Below are positions 47,531 to 56,609 of a stretch of DNA of 64,000 bases, piece after piece. The notes below the pieces were generated by a model. That model had not been told where the DNA came from. It worked only from the letters and a program-made list of their open reading frames with translations, and did no database searches. This stretch comes from Salirhabdus sp. Marseille-P4669 (GTDB lineage: Bacteria > Bacillota > Bacilli > Bacillales > Alkalibacillaceae): assembly GCF_900240405.1 (NCBI RefSeq), contig NZ_OEQK01000009.1:62001-126000 (forward strand). Reading direction: 5' to 3'. The translations under genes and the position numbers were made by a program. Numbering within the stretch: the stretch's first letter is position 1; every line of letters starts with the position of its first letter.

Positions 47531-48949
47531 ATGACGAGGCCAAAAACAATTATCGAGAAAATTTGGGAAAAACATGTCGTTCATCAAGAAGAAGGCAAGC
47601 CAGATTTATTGTATATAGACCTTCATCTAGTCCATGAAGTAACATCTCCTCAGGCCTTTGAGGGCTTGAGGATGCATGGACGTAAGGTGAGGAGGCCAGA
47701 CCGAACCTTTGCAACGATGGACCATAACGTACCGACTAAGGATACCCATATTATTAATGATTTCATATCCAAAACCCAGATGGATACGTTACAGAAAAAC
47801 TGCGAGGAATTCGGTATACCTCTTGCGGACATTCATCATCCGGATCAAGGGATTGTACACGTAATTGGGCCGGACTTAGGATTAACTCAACCAGGAAAAA
47901 CCATTGTATGTGGGGATAGTCATACGTCAACACACGGTGCTTTTGGTGCATTAGCGTTTGGTATTGGAACGAGTGAGGTGGAGCACGTACTTGCAACCCA
48001 AACCCTCTGGCAATCCAAACCAAAAACGTTAAACGTAAAAGTAAATGGCGCGCTAGGTTTAGGTGTTACAGCAAAGGATCTTATTTTAGCAATTATTGCA
48101 AAGTTTGGTGTTCGTTTCGGTACAGGATATGTCATTGAGTATACAGGGCAAGCGATACGGGATTTATCTATGGAGGGACGAATGACCGTTTGTAACATGT
48201 CGATTGAAGCGGGAGCACGTGCAGGATTAATTAGCCCAGATGAAACAACCTTTGCGTATTTAAAGGGTAGACGATTTGTTCCAGAGGGAGAAGCCTATGA
48301 GCAAGTTGTTGAAGAGTGGAAGGCTCTTGCGACGGATGAAGGTGCAGTCTATGACGCAACCGTTGAAATCAATGCAGATGAAATAGAACCACAAGTATCA
48401 TGGGGGACAAATCCGAGTATGGTGATCCCGATTAATGGTGTCATTCCAAATCCAAAGGACGCGAAAACGGCACATGCCAAAGAAGAAATGGAGCGAGCTT
48501 TAGATTATATGGGACTTGAAGCCAATCAGTCGATTACAGATGTAACGATAGAGCACGTTTTCATTGGTTCCTGTACCAATTCAAGATTAAGTGATTTGCG
48601 AAAAGCAGCCGACATTATCCGAGGTAAAAAGGTAAGAGTAGGTGTAAAGGCTATTGTGGTTCCAGGCTCCTTTAGTGTAAAAGCACAGGCAGAGGCTGAA
48701 GGACTGGATACGGTATTTAAAGAGGCTGGATTTGAGTGGCGTAATTCTGGCTGCAGCGCGTGCCTTGGAATGAACGATGATATAATTCCGCCGGGTGAAC
48801 GATGTGCCTCTACATCGAATCGGAATTTTGAAGGTCGTCAAGGTACGGGCGCACGTACACATTTAGTTAGTCCGGAAATGGCTGCAGCTGCTGCTTTAGA
48901 AGGTCGTTTTGTCGATGTACGAAAATATGCAGAACCAGTGATGAACTAA
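47531..48949 (+). CDS. leuC: 3-isopropylmalate dehydratase large subunit
   Basis: This 472-residue aconitase-family protein holds a [4Fe-4S] cluster with Cys ligands in [19 protein letters not shown] and [12 protein letters not shown]. It starts with [13 protein letters not shown] and has [21 protein letters not shown]. It isomerises 2- to 3-isopropylmalate together with LeuD. The ATG follows AAAAAGGAG. Confidence 0.97.
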   Translation: MTRPKTIIEKIWEKHVVHQEEGKPDLLYIDLHLVHEVTSPQAFEGLRMHGRKVRRPDRTFATMDHNVPTKDTHIINDFISKTQMDTLQKNCEEFGIPLADIHHPDQGIVHVIGPDLGLTQPGKTIVCGDSHTSTHGAFGALAFGIGTSEVEHVLATQTLWQSKPKTLNVKVNGALGLGVTAKDLILAIIAKFGVRFGTGYVIEYTGQAIRDLSMEGRMTVCNMSIEAGARAGLISPDETTFAYLKGRRFVPEGEAYEQVVEEWKALATDEGAVYDATVEINADEIEPQVSWGTNPSMVIPINGVIPNPKDAKTAHAKEEMERALDYMGLEANQSITDVTIEHVFIGSCTNSRLSDLRKAADIIRGKKVRVGVKAIVVPGSFSVKAQAEAEGLDTVFKEAGFEWRNSGCSACLGMNDDIIPPGERCASTSNRNFEGRQGTGARTHLVSPEMAAAAALEGRFVDVRKYAEPVMN

Positions 48950-48961
48950 GGGGGGCAAGAT

Positions 48962-49543
48962 ATGGAACCGATAAGAGTTCATGAGGGATTCGTTTATCCA
49001 TTAAACCGGGTCAATGTAGACACAGATCAAATTATCCCAAAGCAGTTTTTAAAGCGGATTGAACGGCAAGGGTTTGGTGAATTTTTATTTTTTAATTGGC
49101 GCTTTGATGAAAACGGCAATATAAAAGAGGACTTTACCTTAAATCAACCAAAATATAAGGAAGCTTCTATTTTAGTAGCCGGAGAAAACTTTGGATGTGG
49201 ATCCTCGCGGGAACATGCACCTTGGGCTCTGCAGGACTTTGGTTTCAAGGTCATTATTGCACCAAGCTTTGCGGATATTTTTTATAATAACTGTTTTAAA
49301 AATGGTATTCTTCCTGTTGTGTTAAAGGAAGAAGAAGTAAATCAATTAATAACGAAAGCAGAGGAAGATAAGTATACGATTGCGGTGAACTTAGAAGACC
49401 AAGTAGTAACGGATTCTAAAAACTTTGTTGCAAACTTTGAAATATCTTCCTACCAAAAGGAAATGCTATTAAATGGTTGGGATGAAATAGCAGTTACATT
49501 AAATCTAGAATCAAAAATTGAACAATTTGAACTGAAAAATTAA
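48962..49543 (+). CDS. leuD: 3-isopropylmalate dehydratase small subunit
   Basis: This 193-residue swivelling domain of isopropylmalate isomerase has NVDTDQIIPKQFLKRIERQGFG and the GENFGCGSSREHAPWALQ signature. Twelve bases separate it from leuC. Standard length. Confidence 0.97.
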   Translation: MEPIRVHEGFVYPLNRVNVDTDQIIPKQFLKRIERQGFGEFLFFNWRFDENGNIKEDFTLNQPKYKEASILVAGENFGCGSSREHAPWALQDFGFKVIIAPSFADIFYNNCFKNGILPVVLKEEEVNQLITKAEEDKYTIAVNLEDQVVTDSKNFVANFEISSYQKEMLLNGWDEIAVTLNLESKIEQFELKN

Positions 49544-49556
49544 GGAGTGTGAAGAC

Positions 49557-50549
49557 ATTGGGAATTGCTTAACCGAACACAAAATCACGGATGCGATGGA
49601 GAAATTAATAAACGTCGTCCATCGCACCCCTTTAGCCCAGTCAACATCTATTAACCAGATGACCGGAAAAAAAGTTTATTTCAAGATGGAAAACCAACAA
49701 AAAACCGGGGCCTTTAAAATTAGAGGTGCAAGCTATAAAATTTCTCGGTTAACAGGTGACGAGGCAAGTAAGGGAGTTATTGCTGCCTCCGCAGGTAATC
49801 ATGCTCAAGGTGTAGCGTATGCCGCAACAAAACATGGCATACAGGCAAAAATTTTTATGCCAGAAAAAACACCAGAAGCAAAGGTTCGTGCAACGAAAAG
49901 TTATGGTGCGAGAATTGTGCTAACAGGAGATTCCTTTCAAGAAGCCTATGAAGCAGCTTTACTGGAACAAAAAAAATCGAATAGTACATTTGTACATCCA
50001 TTTGATGACCCAGATGTGATGGCAGGTCAAGGTACTATTGCGATTGAGATGCTTCAACAAGAATCCTTTTTGGATACGATACTTGTTCCGATTGGTGGAG
50101 GTGGATTGATCAGTGGAATTGCAGTTGCCGCAAAATCCATTAAGCCTACTATTAAAATTATTGGTGTGCAGGCAGAAAATGCATGTGCAACCTTTAATGG
50201 TTTTTACAATTGTGGCCCAACCTCGCTTCAAAAAGTCACAACCATTGCGGACGGCATTGCCGTGAAAAAACCAGGCATCCAAACCTTCCCACTCATTCAA
50301 AAATATGTGGATGATGTTGTCACAGTTTCTGATGTAGATATTGCATCAGCAATGGTTTATATGCTGGAGAGAAACAAAACATTAATAGAAGGAGCTGGAG
50401 CAGCCGCCTTTGCAGCACTTCTAGCTCATGGCCATAAATTAAAATCAGACCATTGTGGAATTATTGTAAGTGGCGGAAATATGGATATTACCAAAATGCC
50501 ACAAATACAGAGGCTCGCAAGTCAGAATCATTTGTCTTGTTTAGCTTAA
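49557..50549 (+). CDS. ilvA: Short threonine dehydratase (IlvA/TdcB type), probable ATT start
   Basis: This PLP enzyme deaminates threonine to 2-oxobutyrate for isoleucine synthesis. The PLP Lys lies in KTGAFKIRGA, the phosphate loop is PIGGGGLISG, and ASAGNHAQGVAYAA is also present. It lacks the C-terminal ACT-like regulatory domain, so feedback control by isoleucine is unlikely. The only ATG, at 49596, has no ribosome binding site and removes conserved N-terminal residues. The in-frame ATT at 49557 lies 9 bases after AAGGAG and yields an N-terminus like TEHKITDAMEKLINVVHRTP. TTG at 49558 is out of frame. It is the last operon gene. Confidence 0.85.
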   Translation: MGNCLTEHKITDAMEKLINVVHRTPLAQSTSINQMTGKKVYFKMENQQKTGAFKIRGASYKISRLTGDEASKGVIAASAGNHAQGVAYAATKHGIQAKIFMPEKTPEAKVRATKSYGARIVLTGDSFQEAYEAALLEQKKSNSTFVHPFDDPDVMAGQGTIAIEMLQQESFLDTILVPIGGGGLISGIAVAAKSIKPTIKIIGVQAENACATFNGFYNCGPTSLQKVTTIADGIAVKKPGIQTFPLIQKYVDDVVTVSDVDIASAMVYMLERNKTLIEGAGAAAFAALLAHGHKLKSDHCGIIVSGGNMDITKMPQIQRLASQNHLSCLA

Positions 50550-50552
50550 TAT

Positions 50553-50586
50553 AAAAAATCTCTCGTTTCTAGCGAGGGATTTTTTG
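50553..50586 (+). terminator. Terminator of the ilv-leu operon
   Basis: AAAAATCTCTCG/CGAGGGATTTTTT with a 7-8-base loop (one G-T pair). Confidence 0.88.
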
Positions 50587-50664
50587 GTGGATTGAAAAAC
50601 ATGTGACTCCAAACAAATACTCATGATTAGGCGAAAAATGCTATCTCTATAAACTATCTTTGTA

Positions 50665-51054
50665 CTAGTCTTTCCATTTTAGATGATGTAACTGTGCAAT
50701 GCCTCTAATCTTCCTCATCCACTCGATACTTTCAATGAATGACCTTGAACAAGGGAATTCCAAAGTTTTATGTTGCCTACCTAAAATACATTCAAAATAC
50801 CCTGTATATTCCTTCGTTATGGGATTACAACCGTATTGAAAGAGCAATTTATACTCATAATCTAACCCGGGCATTTTATCGAAATACCGCGTTGTTACGG
50901 CTCTTTTTAAAAAATTGTAAGTAAAATGATCTAGCTCCCAGCGAATGATTATCTCTTCATTTGTAAATGTCGTGTTTACTTTAGCAAAAGCACCATTTTC
51001 GTCTTTTGAAACATTTAGTAAATAAAGCTTTGGAAGTACAGAATGACTTGACAA
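50665..51054 (-). CDS. Hypothetical protein
   Basis: The product is 129 residues if the TTG at 51054, preceded by AAGGAAGTG, is the start. An in-frame TTG at 51096 lacks a ribosome binding site. It is rich in aromatic residues (DHFTYNFLKRAVTTRYFDKM) and has no membrane segment. Family not recognised. It lies downstream of the ilv-leu operon on the opposite strand. Confidence 0.5.
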   Translation of the reverse strand: MSSHSVLPKLYLLNVSKDENGAFAKVNTTFTNEEIIIRWELDHFTYNFLKRAVTTRYFDKMPGLDYEYKLLFQYGCNPITKEYTGYFECILGRQHKTLEFPCSRSFIESIEWMRKIRGIAQLHHLKWKD

Positions 51055-51153
51055 AAAATCACTTCCTTCATCTTTAATTAACCGTAAAACGCACAATCTA
51101 ATTATATATTAACAAAAAATTAAGCGGATTCAGAATACTTCTCTTTGTATTTT

Positions 51154-51187
51154 ATAAAAAAGCTCCGTCAAATATCCTGACGAAGCT
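51154..51187 (-). terminator. Terminator on the minus strand downstream of the aldo/keto reductase gene
   Basis: AGCTTCGTCA/TGACGGAGCT (one mismatch) followed by TTTTTTA on the minus strand. It is 145 bases past the reductase stop codon. The stretch between shows no credible gene. Confidence 0.7.
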
Positions 51188-51332
51188 ACTGTTGTTTAAT
51201 CGTTTAACTTTTCTTGTTTTTCTATTTCCAAACTTGCCTTATTTCCTATGATATTCTTACTGTTACTTAAGATGTAGATTTATTATTTAATAAAATCACT
51301 CTGTTTCTATACCCCCCAACAGGAAGCACATA

Positions 51333-52250
51333 TCAAGGCAGCTCATTCCCTGCAGCACGATAGATCTCATACCACTCTTCCCTAGTTAGCGTTACATCAG
51401 ATGCTTTCGCAATAGCTGTTAATCGTGCTGGAGTCATCGTACCAACAATTGTTTGCATATTTGCTGGATGGCGCAATATCCAGGCGACTGCGACAGCTGA
51501 TTTGTTAATACCATATTTGTCTCCTATTTTTTGTAGGGTTGTATTTAGCTCTGGGAATTCCTCATTGTCAATAAAAAAACCTTCAAAATATCCGTAGCGG
51601 AAAGGAGACCATGCTTGTATCGTTATGTCGTTTAGTCGAGTGTAATCTAAAATACTGCCATCCATATCAACAGCATTGTTATTCCGATTATTTACATTTA
51701 ATCCAACATCAATCATCCCTGTATGCATCACACTTAGCTGCATCTGGTTAACGATTAAATCCTGTTTTACATTTTTCTTTAATAGTTCAATTTGCATTTG
51801 GTTATGGTTACTCACTCCAAAGTGGCGAACCTTCCCACTTTCGGATAGAATGTCGAAAGCTTCTGCGACTTCTTCTGGCTCTACTAATGCGTCCGGACGA
51901 TGTAACAGTAATACATCAATGTAGTCCGTTTTTAATCTTTTAAGGCTGTTATCTACGGAATTTAAGATATGCTGTTTGGAAAAGTCAAAGTAACCTTTAC
52001 GGATTCCTGTTTTTGTTTGTATCACAATGCTTTCACGAATAGAAGAATTCATCTGAATTGCATTCGCAAAAACCTCTTCGGATTTACCATCTTGGTAAAT
52101 ATCCGCATGATCATAGAAATCTACTCCGAGCTCTAAAGCGTTATGTATTACCTTTTCTGCCTCACTAACCGAAAGTTTTCCTAATCCCATACAACCTAAA
52201 GCAATGTTCGAAACCATTAAGTTGCTCGTACCTAATTTTAACTTTTTCAC
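51333..52250 (-). CDS. Aldo/keto reductase
   Basis: This protein of about 305 residues adopts the NADPH-dependent TIM-barrel fold. Catalytic residues are visible: Asp and Tyr in LGVDFYDHADIYQDGKSEE, Lys in IVIQTKTGIRKG, and His in HFGVSNHNQ. It resembles YcsN/YdhF-type oxidoreductases of Bacilli; the substrate is unknown. GTG at 52250 is preferred for spacing from GAGGTG; in-frame ATG at 52256 is nearly on top of it. Probably read after the small membrane gene at 52271. Confidence 0.88.
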   Translation of the reverse strand: MKKLKLGTSNLMVSNIALGCMGLGKLSVSEAEKVIHNALELGVDFYDHADIYQDGKSEEVFANAIQMNSSIRESIVIQTKTGIRKGYFDFSKQHILNSVDNSLKRLKTDYIDVLLLHRPDALVEPEEVAEAFDILSESGKVRHFGVSNHNQMQIELLKKNVKQDLIVNQMQLSVMHTGMIDVGLNVNNRNNNAVDMDGSILDYTRLNDITIQAWSPFRYGYFEGFFIDNEEFPELNTTLQKIGDKYGINKSAVAVAWILRHPANMQTIVGTMTPARLTAIAKASDVTLTREEWYEIYRAAGNELP

Positions 52251-52270
52251 ATCCATCACCTCATCATTAG

Positions 52271-52432
52271 TTATATTCCTTTTTCAAATAGTAACATGCC
52301 TAAAAGAACCACAACTGCAATGATCCCAATCGTAATCAAGCTCTGCTTTACGGTTATTCCTTTTTTTAATACAAATAGTTGTAGAATCGTCTCCACCACA
52401 AGAAGCGTGATAATAACTAATAGGAAATTCAT
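52271..52432 (-). CDS. Small two-helix membrane protein
   Basis: This 53-residue protein starts MNFLLVIITLLVVETILQLF (helix 1), then KKGITVKQ, then SLITIGIIAVVVLLGMLLF (helix 2). The ATG at 52432 follows AGAGGT by six bases. It lies 20 bases upstream of the aldo/keto reductase. No family recognised. Confidence 0.6.
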   Translation of the reverse strand: MNFLLVIITLLVVETILQLFVLKKGITVKQSLITIGIIAVVVLLGMLLFEKGI

Positions 52433-52647
52433 GTCTGTACCTCTTATCTTCATTCGTATTGTTATAGAAATTGTACCATACTAAAGAATAGGATTTGGAA
52501 ACATTCCCTAAATTGCATATCAGTGTGGTATCATATTTTAGGTAAAAATAATTTATGAATATAAAGCGAGGAATTAGTCCAATGTAAAACACCAATTCCC
52601 AATAGAGAAATATATAGATCAATCCACAAAGAGAAAGGGAACGTTTT

Positions 52648-54228
52648 ATGTCAGAATATACAAAAGAAGTAAATAGAAGAAAAACATTTGCGATTATTTC
52701 CCACCCAGATGCTGGTAAAACGACTTTGACGGAAAAAATGTTGCTTCTTGGTGGAGCAATTCGTTCAGCTGGTTCTGTTAAAGCAAAAAAGTCCGCTAAA
52801 TTTGCAACCTCAGACTGGATGGAGCTTGAAAAGCAAAGAGGAATTTCCGTTACATCGAGTGTAATGCAATTTGAATATGAAGGCTATAAAATCAACATTT
52901 TAGACACACCAGGGCACGAGGATTTCAGTGAAGATACGTACCGTACGTTAATGGCCGTCGATAGTGTTGTCATGATACTTGATGTTGCAAAAGGGGTCGA
53001 GGCACAGACAAAAAAACTTTTCAAGGTTTGTCGTGACCGCGGTATTCCAATTTTCACATTCATTAATAAAATGGACCGTTTTGGAAAAGAGCCTTTGGAG
53101 TTGTTTGAAGAGATTGAAGAGGTATTAGGAATTGAGTCTACTCCGGTTAACTATCCGATTGGAATGGGCCCAACTTTTAAAGGTGTGTATGATCGTTTCA
53201 CAAAGAAAATTGAGTACTATGCAGATGGAGAAAATGTTGGTACCCAACAAGTTGAAGATTACGATGATTTGCAAAAGCAATTAGAGCAAACAGCTGATCA
53301 AGCAACGATTGATCAGCTGATAGAAGACTTAATGTTACTAGATGAAGCAGGAAACGAGTTTGATATGGAGTCTGTTACAAATGGTAATCAAACCCCTGTA
53401 TTTTTCGGTAGTGCCATTTCAAGCTTCGGTGTACCAACATTTCTTGAGCACTTTCTTGAAATGGCACCGTCACCTTCCAGTAGGGAATCTACTGCAGGTA
53501 CAATCGATCCTACAGATAAAGAATTCTCAGGATTTGTATTTAAAATTCAAGCCAACATGGACCCATCTCACCGCGATCGTATTGCCTTCCTTCGAATTTG
53601 TTCGGGTAAGTATGAAAAAGGAATGACAACCTATCTAGATCGTACTGGAAAACAAATGAAGCTAGCCCAGCCACAGCAGTTCTTCGCAGATAGTCGTGAG
53701 GCAGTTGAAGAGGCGTATGCTGGAGACATTGTAGGTCTATATGATCCAGGCGTGTATCAAATTGGAGATACGGTTTGTGGAAATAAGGATATTTTTAGCT
53801 TTGGTGATCTACCACAGTTTGCCCCAGAGCATTTTGCAAAAGTTCGTCCGAAAAATGCAATGAAGCATAAGCAATATATCAAAGGAATTCAGCAGCTTGC
53901 GCAAGAGGGAGCTATTCAAGTTTATCGTACACCGCACTTTGAAGAGACGATCTTAGGAGCTGTAGGTCAGCTGCAGTTTGAAGTATTTATATATCGCATG
54001 CAAGCAGAATATGGCGTTGAACTTGTAATGGATCGTCTGAGCTATCAAGTTGCTCGATGGGTGACCAAAGGGGAAATCCCTGAAAAAGCAATGCGTACGA
54101 GTACGAGCATGGTTGTGAAAGATTATGTGGATCGTCCCGTTATTTTGTTTAAAAATGAATTCAACCTAGAATATTTTCAAAATCAAAATGAGGATATAGA
54201 TTTGTCTGAAAAGCCACCGAGAAATTAA
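52648..54228 (+). CDS. prfC: Peptide chain release factor 3
   Basis: This 526-residue translational GTPase recycles RF1/RF2 after termination. G motifs: ISHPDAGKTTLTEKMLLLGG (P-loop), KQRGISVTSSVMQF, DTPGHEDFSEDTYRT and NKMDR. Standard length. The ribosome binding site is AGAAAGGG. It is a single gene with a strong terminator. Confidence 0.97.
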   Translation: MSEYTKEVNRRKTFAIISHPDAGKTTLTEKMLLLGGAIRSAGSVKAKKSAKFATSDWMELEKQRGISVTSSVMQFEYEGYKINILDTPGHEDFSEDTYRTLMAVDSVVMILDVAKGVEAQTKKLFKVCRDRGIPIFTFINKMDRFGKEPLELFEEIEEVLGIESTPVNYPIGMGPTFKGVYDRFTKKIEYYADGENVGTQQVEDYDDLQKQLEQTADQATIDQLIEDLMLLDEAGNEFDMESVTNGNQTPVFFGSAISSFGVPTFLEHFLEMAPSPSSRESTAGTIDPTDKEFSGFVFKIQANMDPSHRDRIAFLRICSGKYEKGMTTYLDRTGKQMKLAQPQQFFADSREAVEEAYAGDIVGLYDPGVYQIGDTVCGNKDIFSFGDLPQFAPEHFAKVRPKNAMKHKQYIKGIQQLAQEGAIQVYRTPHFEETILGAVGQLQFEVFIYRMQAEYGVELVMDRLSYQVARWVTKGEIPEKAMRTSTSMVVKDYVDRPVILFKNEFNLEYFQNQNEDIDLSEKPPRN

Positions 54229-54240
54229 ATGAAAATAAAC

Positions 54241-54281
54241 TACAAAAGGGAACTGGACTACGGCCATGTTCCCTTTTGTAA
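54241..54281. terminator. Bidirectional terminator after prfC
   Basis: TACAAAAGGGAAC/GTTCCCTTTTGTA, a 13-bp perfect stem, between prfC and the convergent lipoprotein gene. Confidence 0.92.
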
Positions 54282-54282
54282 T

Positions 54283-54927
54283 CTAATTTATTGGTATTCC
54301 ATAGTAAACATCATTAATTGGAAAATCAGCTGTAAAAATTATCTCAGAAGGTATTTCCCCTTCTGGTATTTCAAAGATAATATGCCCTGAGTTGCTGCCG
54401 CCTGCTCTAAGCTCGGAAGCTTTAAATTCTGAATCAGATAAAACACTCGCTTCAATAGCTTTTCCGGCTGCATTATAAAACTCAAAATTATGGTGACTTA
54501 GGAAACTTGACTCGAGGGAGATATCGCTTAAATTATTCAGAGATATGTCAAAATGAACAAAATCCAAACTGTTATTTAGCTCCTGTCTTAAACCGTTAGA
54601 AGTCGCTGCGTTTAATTCTTCCAATGAACGACTACTTCCATCATCACCCTCAGGTTCCATGGTATAGTAATCCTTTTCTAGAACATAATTTCGAAACGTT
54701 ACTTCGGCTTTCCCTAATGCACGATCAACGAACTTACTTTCCTCTTCATTTACAATAAAGCTTTCCCCGAATGTTACTTCAATAGGGTGATCTTTATCAA
54801 CTCCTATTTTTGTTTCGCTTTCACTAGAATTTTTATTGTTGTCTTTTTCACCTTGTATTTCATCATTGCTACAAGCGGTTACGAAAAATACTACAATGAA
54901 AATTAGTCCAAATAATACGTTCTTCAT
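54283..54927 (-). CDS. Lipoprotein with an immunoglobulin-like extracellular domain
   Basis: This 214-residue protein has a lipoprotein signal peptide with lipobox VTAC (Cys 19), then an acidic linker. The soluble domain (VTFGESFIVNEEESKFVDRA, and GHIIFEIPEGEIPSEIIFTA near the end) has the rhythm of DUF4352/telomeric-repeat-like Ig domains common in Firmicute lipoproteins. The function is unknown. GGAGG precedes the ATG. Confidence 0.7.
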   Translation of the reverse strand: MKNVLFGLIFIVVFFVTACSNDEIQGEKDNNKNSSESETKIGVDKDHPIEVTFGESFIVNEEESKFVDRALGKAEVTFRNYVLEKDYYTMEPEGDDGSSRSLEELNAATSNGLRQELNNSLDFVHFDISLNNLSDISLESSFLSHHNFEFYNAAGKAIEASVLSDSEFKASELRAGGSNSGHIIFEIPEGEIPSEIIFTADFPINDVYYGIPIN

Positions 54928-55053
54928 ACTTATGTTGTTCCTCCTGTTAGTAGATATAATAGATTATACTACGATACAGTCCTTTAAAACGAAAAAAGTT
55001 AGATAAATTGTGGTAAAAGTTTTACAAGGCATCGAATCCTTTGCCCACCAAAA

Positions 55054-55088
55054 AAAGAAGGAACTTGAGTTATTCAGGTTCCTTCTTT
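55054..55088 (-). terminator. Terminator built into the 3-prime end of the SRPBCC gene
   Basis: AAAGAAGGAAC/GTTCCTTCTTT, an 11-bp perfect stem whose distal arm contains the last sense codons. It is followed on the minus strand by a T-run. Confidence 0.88.
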
Positions 55089-55561
55089 ACGTAGTGATGA
55101 GTTACATTCGTATACTTTTCATACCACGTTTCCCATTTTTCTTTTCGAAATGGAAGTTCTTTCCCTGCCAATAGTTCATGAACTAAATCAAGACACACAT
55201 GCCAACCAGCTAGGTCTTTCGGAGTGTGTGGTGTGATTTGTGCTAGTTTTTCAATAATTAAAAGTTTACATCCGTCTGTTGTAGACTCTAATTCAAAACG
55301 TACAACATCATCGCCCCACGTAAATTCAAATACGGAATTCGGCTTTAGTTCAACAATGGTCATTTCTTCAAATGTCCCATCTCCCATATCGAACTTTATC
55401 AACCCATCTTCACGTAAATCCTCAATGTCAAGCTCTGAAAACCATTGTTTTAATTTATCGTTTTCCGTCAACCAAGACCAAACTTCCTCTACAGAGAAAT
55501 TCCAATGGCGTTCGAAAGTTGCTTTGTACCCATTACCTTCTTCTAAAATCGTTGCAAGCAT
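55070..55561 (-). CDS. SRPBCC (AHSA1-like) domain protein
   Basis: This 163-residue START-like protein has GYKATFERHWNFSVEEVWSWLTE, LKQWFSE and the VFEFTWGDDVVRFELES strand pair typical of the AHSA1/SRPBCC family. It ends in a conserved GWHVCLDLVHELLAGKE. A hydrophobic-ligand pocket is expected; ligand unknown. The start at 55561 follows GGAAGGAGA; the longer frame to 55654 is not needed. Confidence 0.85.
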   Translation of the reverse strand: MLATILEEGNGYKATFERHWNFSVEEVWSWLTENDKLKQWFSELDIEDLREDGLIKFDMGDGTFEEMTIVELKPNSVFEFTWGDDVVRFELESTTDGCKLLIIEKLAQITPHTPKDLAGWHVCLDLVHELLAGKELPFRKEKWETWYEKYTNVTHHYVKKEPE

Positions 55562-55810
55562 ATATAATCTCCTTCCATAATAAATACATATTCTTGAGTA
55601 TTCAGGCATATATTCTAATATCACTACCAAAAGTCTGCCTTCCGAAAGTAACAATGCTTACACAAGCATGCTCGCCAAACTTCACCTCTTACTATGTAAA
55701 GCCTCAAAAGTTTGTTGTTTGATTCTTTTCGTTTCTTTTCAAATAAAATCCATATACCGCTTTAGTTCATGTTATCCTTACTTTAACTAATATGCAAAGG
55801 GGTAATATAA

Positions 55811-56293
55811 ATGGCACTAGAATTTCTACCAATGGGCCAAAAAGATGCGGAAAGAATAGCTGAGTGGGAGTATGAAGAACCCTATTCCTTTTATAACGCC
55901 AAGAGTGATGAAGAGGATTTGGAGCTATTGTTAAATCCTAAGGCTCGAAAGGATGTCTACTACTCTGTATACGATCAAGGAGAGCTTATTGGCTTTTACA
56001 CATTTGAGCGGAATGATCCATATGTGGAAATTGGGTTAGGTTTGAAACCAGAGCGAACAGGAAATGGATTTGGAAAGCAATTTCTACAAGCTGGGTTACA
56101 ATATGCGAAAAGCCAATTTCATCAAGATGCTTTTGCATTGTCTGTGGCAGCCTTTAACAAAAGAGCCATCAAAGTATACGAAAAAGCGGGCTTTAAACAA
56201 GTGAAGACGTTTATGCAAAAAACAAATGGGAGCGAGTATGAATTTGTAAGAATGACATACGAGGACTCGTTTTCATACTATTCTAATAATTAG
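55811..56293 (+). CDS. GNAT-family N-acetyltransferase (RimI-like)
   Basis: This 160-residue acetyltransferase begins LEFLPMGQKDAERIAEWEYE. It has the acetyl-CoA loop GLGLKPERTGNGFGKQFLQAG and VAAFNKRAIKVYEKAGFKQV. The substrate is not predictable. Single gene. Confidence 0.87.
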   Translation: MALEFLPMGQKDAERIAEWEYEEPYSFYNAKSDEEDLELLLNPKARKDVYYSVYDQGELIGFYTFERNDPYVEIGLGLKPERTGNGFGKQFLQAGLQYAKSQFHQDAFALSVAAFNKRAIKVYEKAGFKQVKTFMQKTNGSEYEFVRMTYEDSFSYYSNN

Positions 56294-56385
56294 TGACGTT
56301 TTTTCGCCGTTAACATACTATATAGTAAATGAGGGGTTCTGCATATCCATCTGATTTATCTATCTCATGCAGGGGAGTGATAATC

Positions 56386-56475
56386 ATGAGAGAAGCACTT
56401 AGATTAACCCTTTCTGTTGCTGAAGCTATCGTTAATGGGAAAAAAGTAGTACATGAACTAAATAACAAAAAATAA
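56386..56475 (+). CDS. 29-residue amphipathic peptide gene (candidate)
   Basis: ATG at 56386 follows AGGGGAGTG. The product starts MREALRLTLSVAEAIVNGKK and ends VVHELNNKK, an amphipathic helix with a basic tail. A clear terminator lies 26 bases after the stop. It is too short for family recognition. The strong ribosome binding site plus terminator argue for a real small gene. Confidence 0.5.
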   Translation: MREALRLTLSVAEAIVNGKKVVHELNNKK

Positions 56476-56501
56476 ACATATCACAATAGCTTTTTAATGG
56501 G

Positions 56502-56529
56502 CACTGTCCACTTAGCGGGCAGTGTTTTT
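56502..56529 (+). terminator. Terminator after the 29-residue peptide gene
   Basis: CACTGTCC/GGGCAGTG (one G-T pair) with a 7-base loop and TTTTT. Confidence 0.8.
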
Positions 56530-56609
56530 CTTGCGCTAAAAAACCATTCTATTTTTCTATGAAGAATCATATTGTTAATAGAAATAGTATTTGAATGGGA
56601 GGCGAAATT

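Noticed and set aside
52296..52484. 62-codon plus-strand frame
   Set aside because: Antisense to the two-helix membrane protein gene, which has a proper ribosome binding site and operon context.
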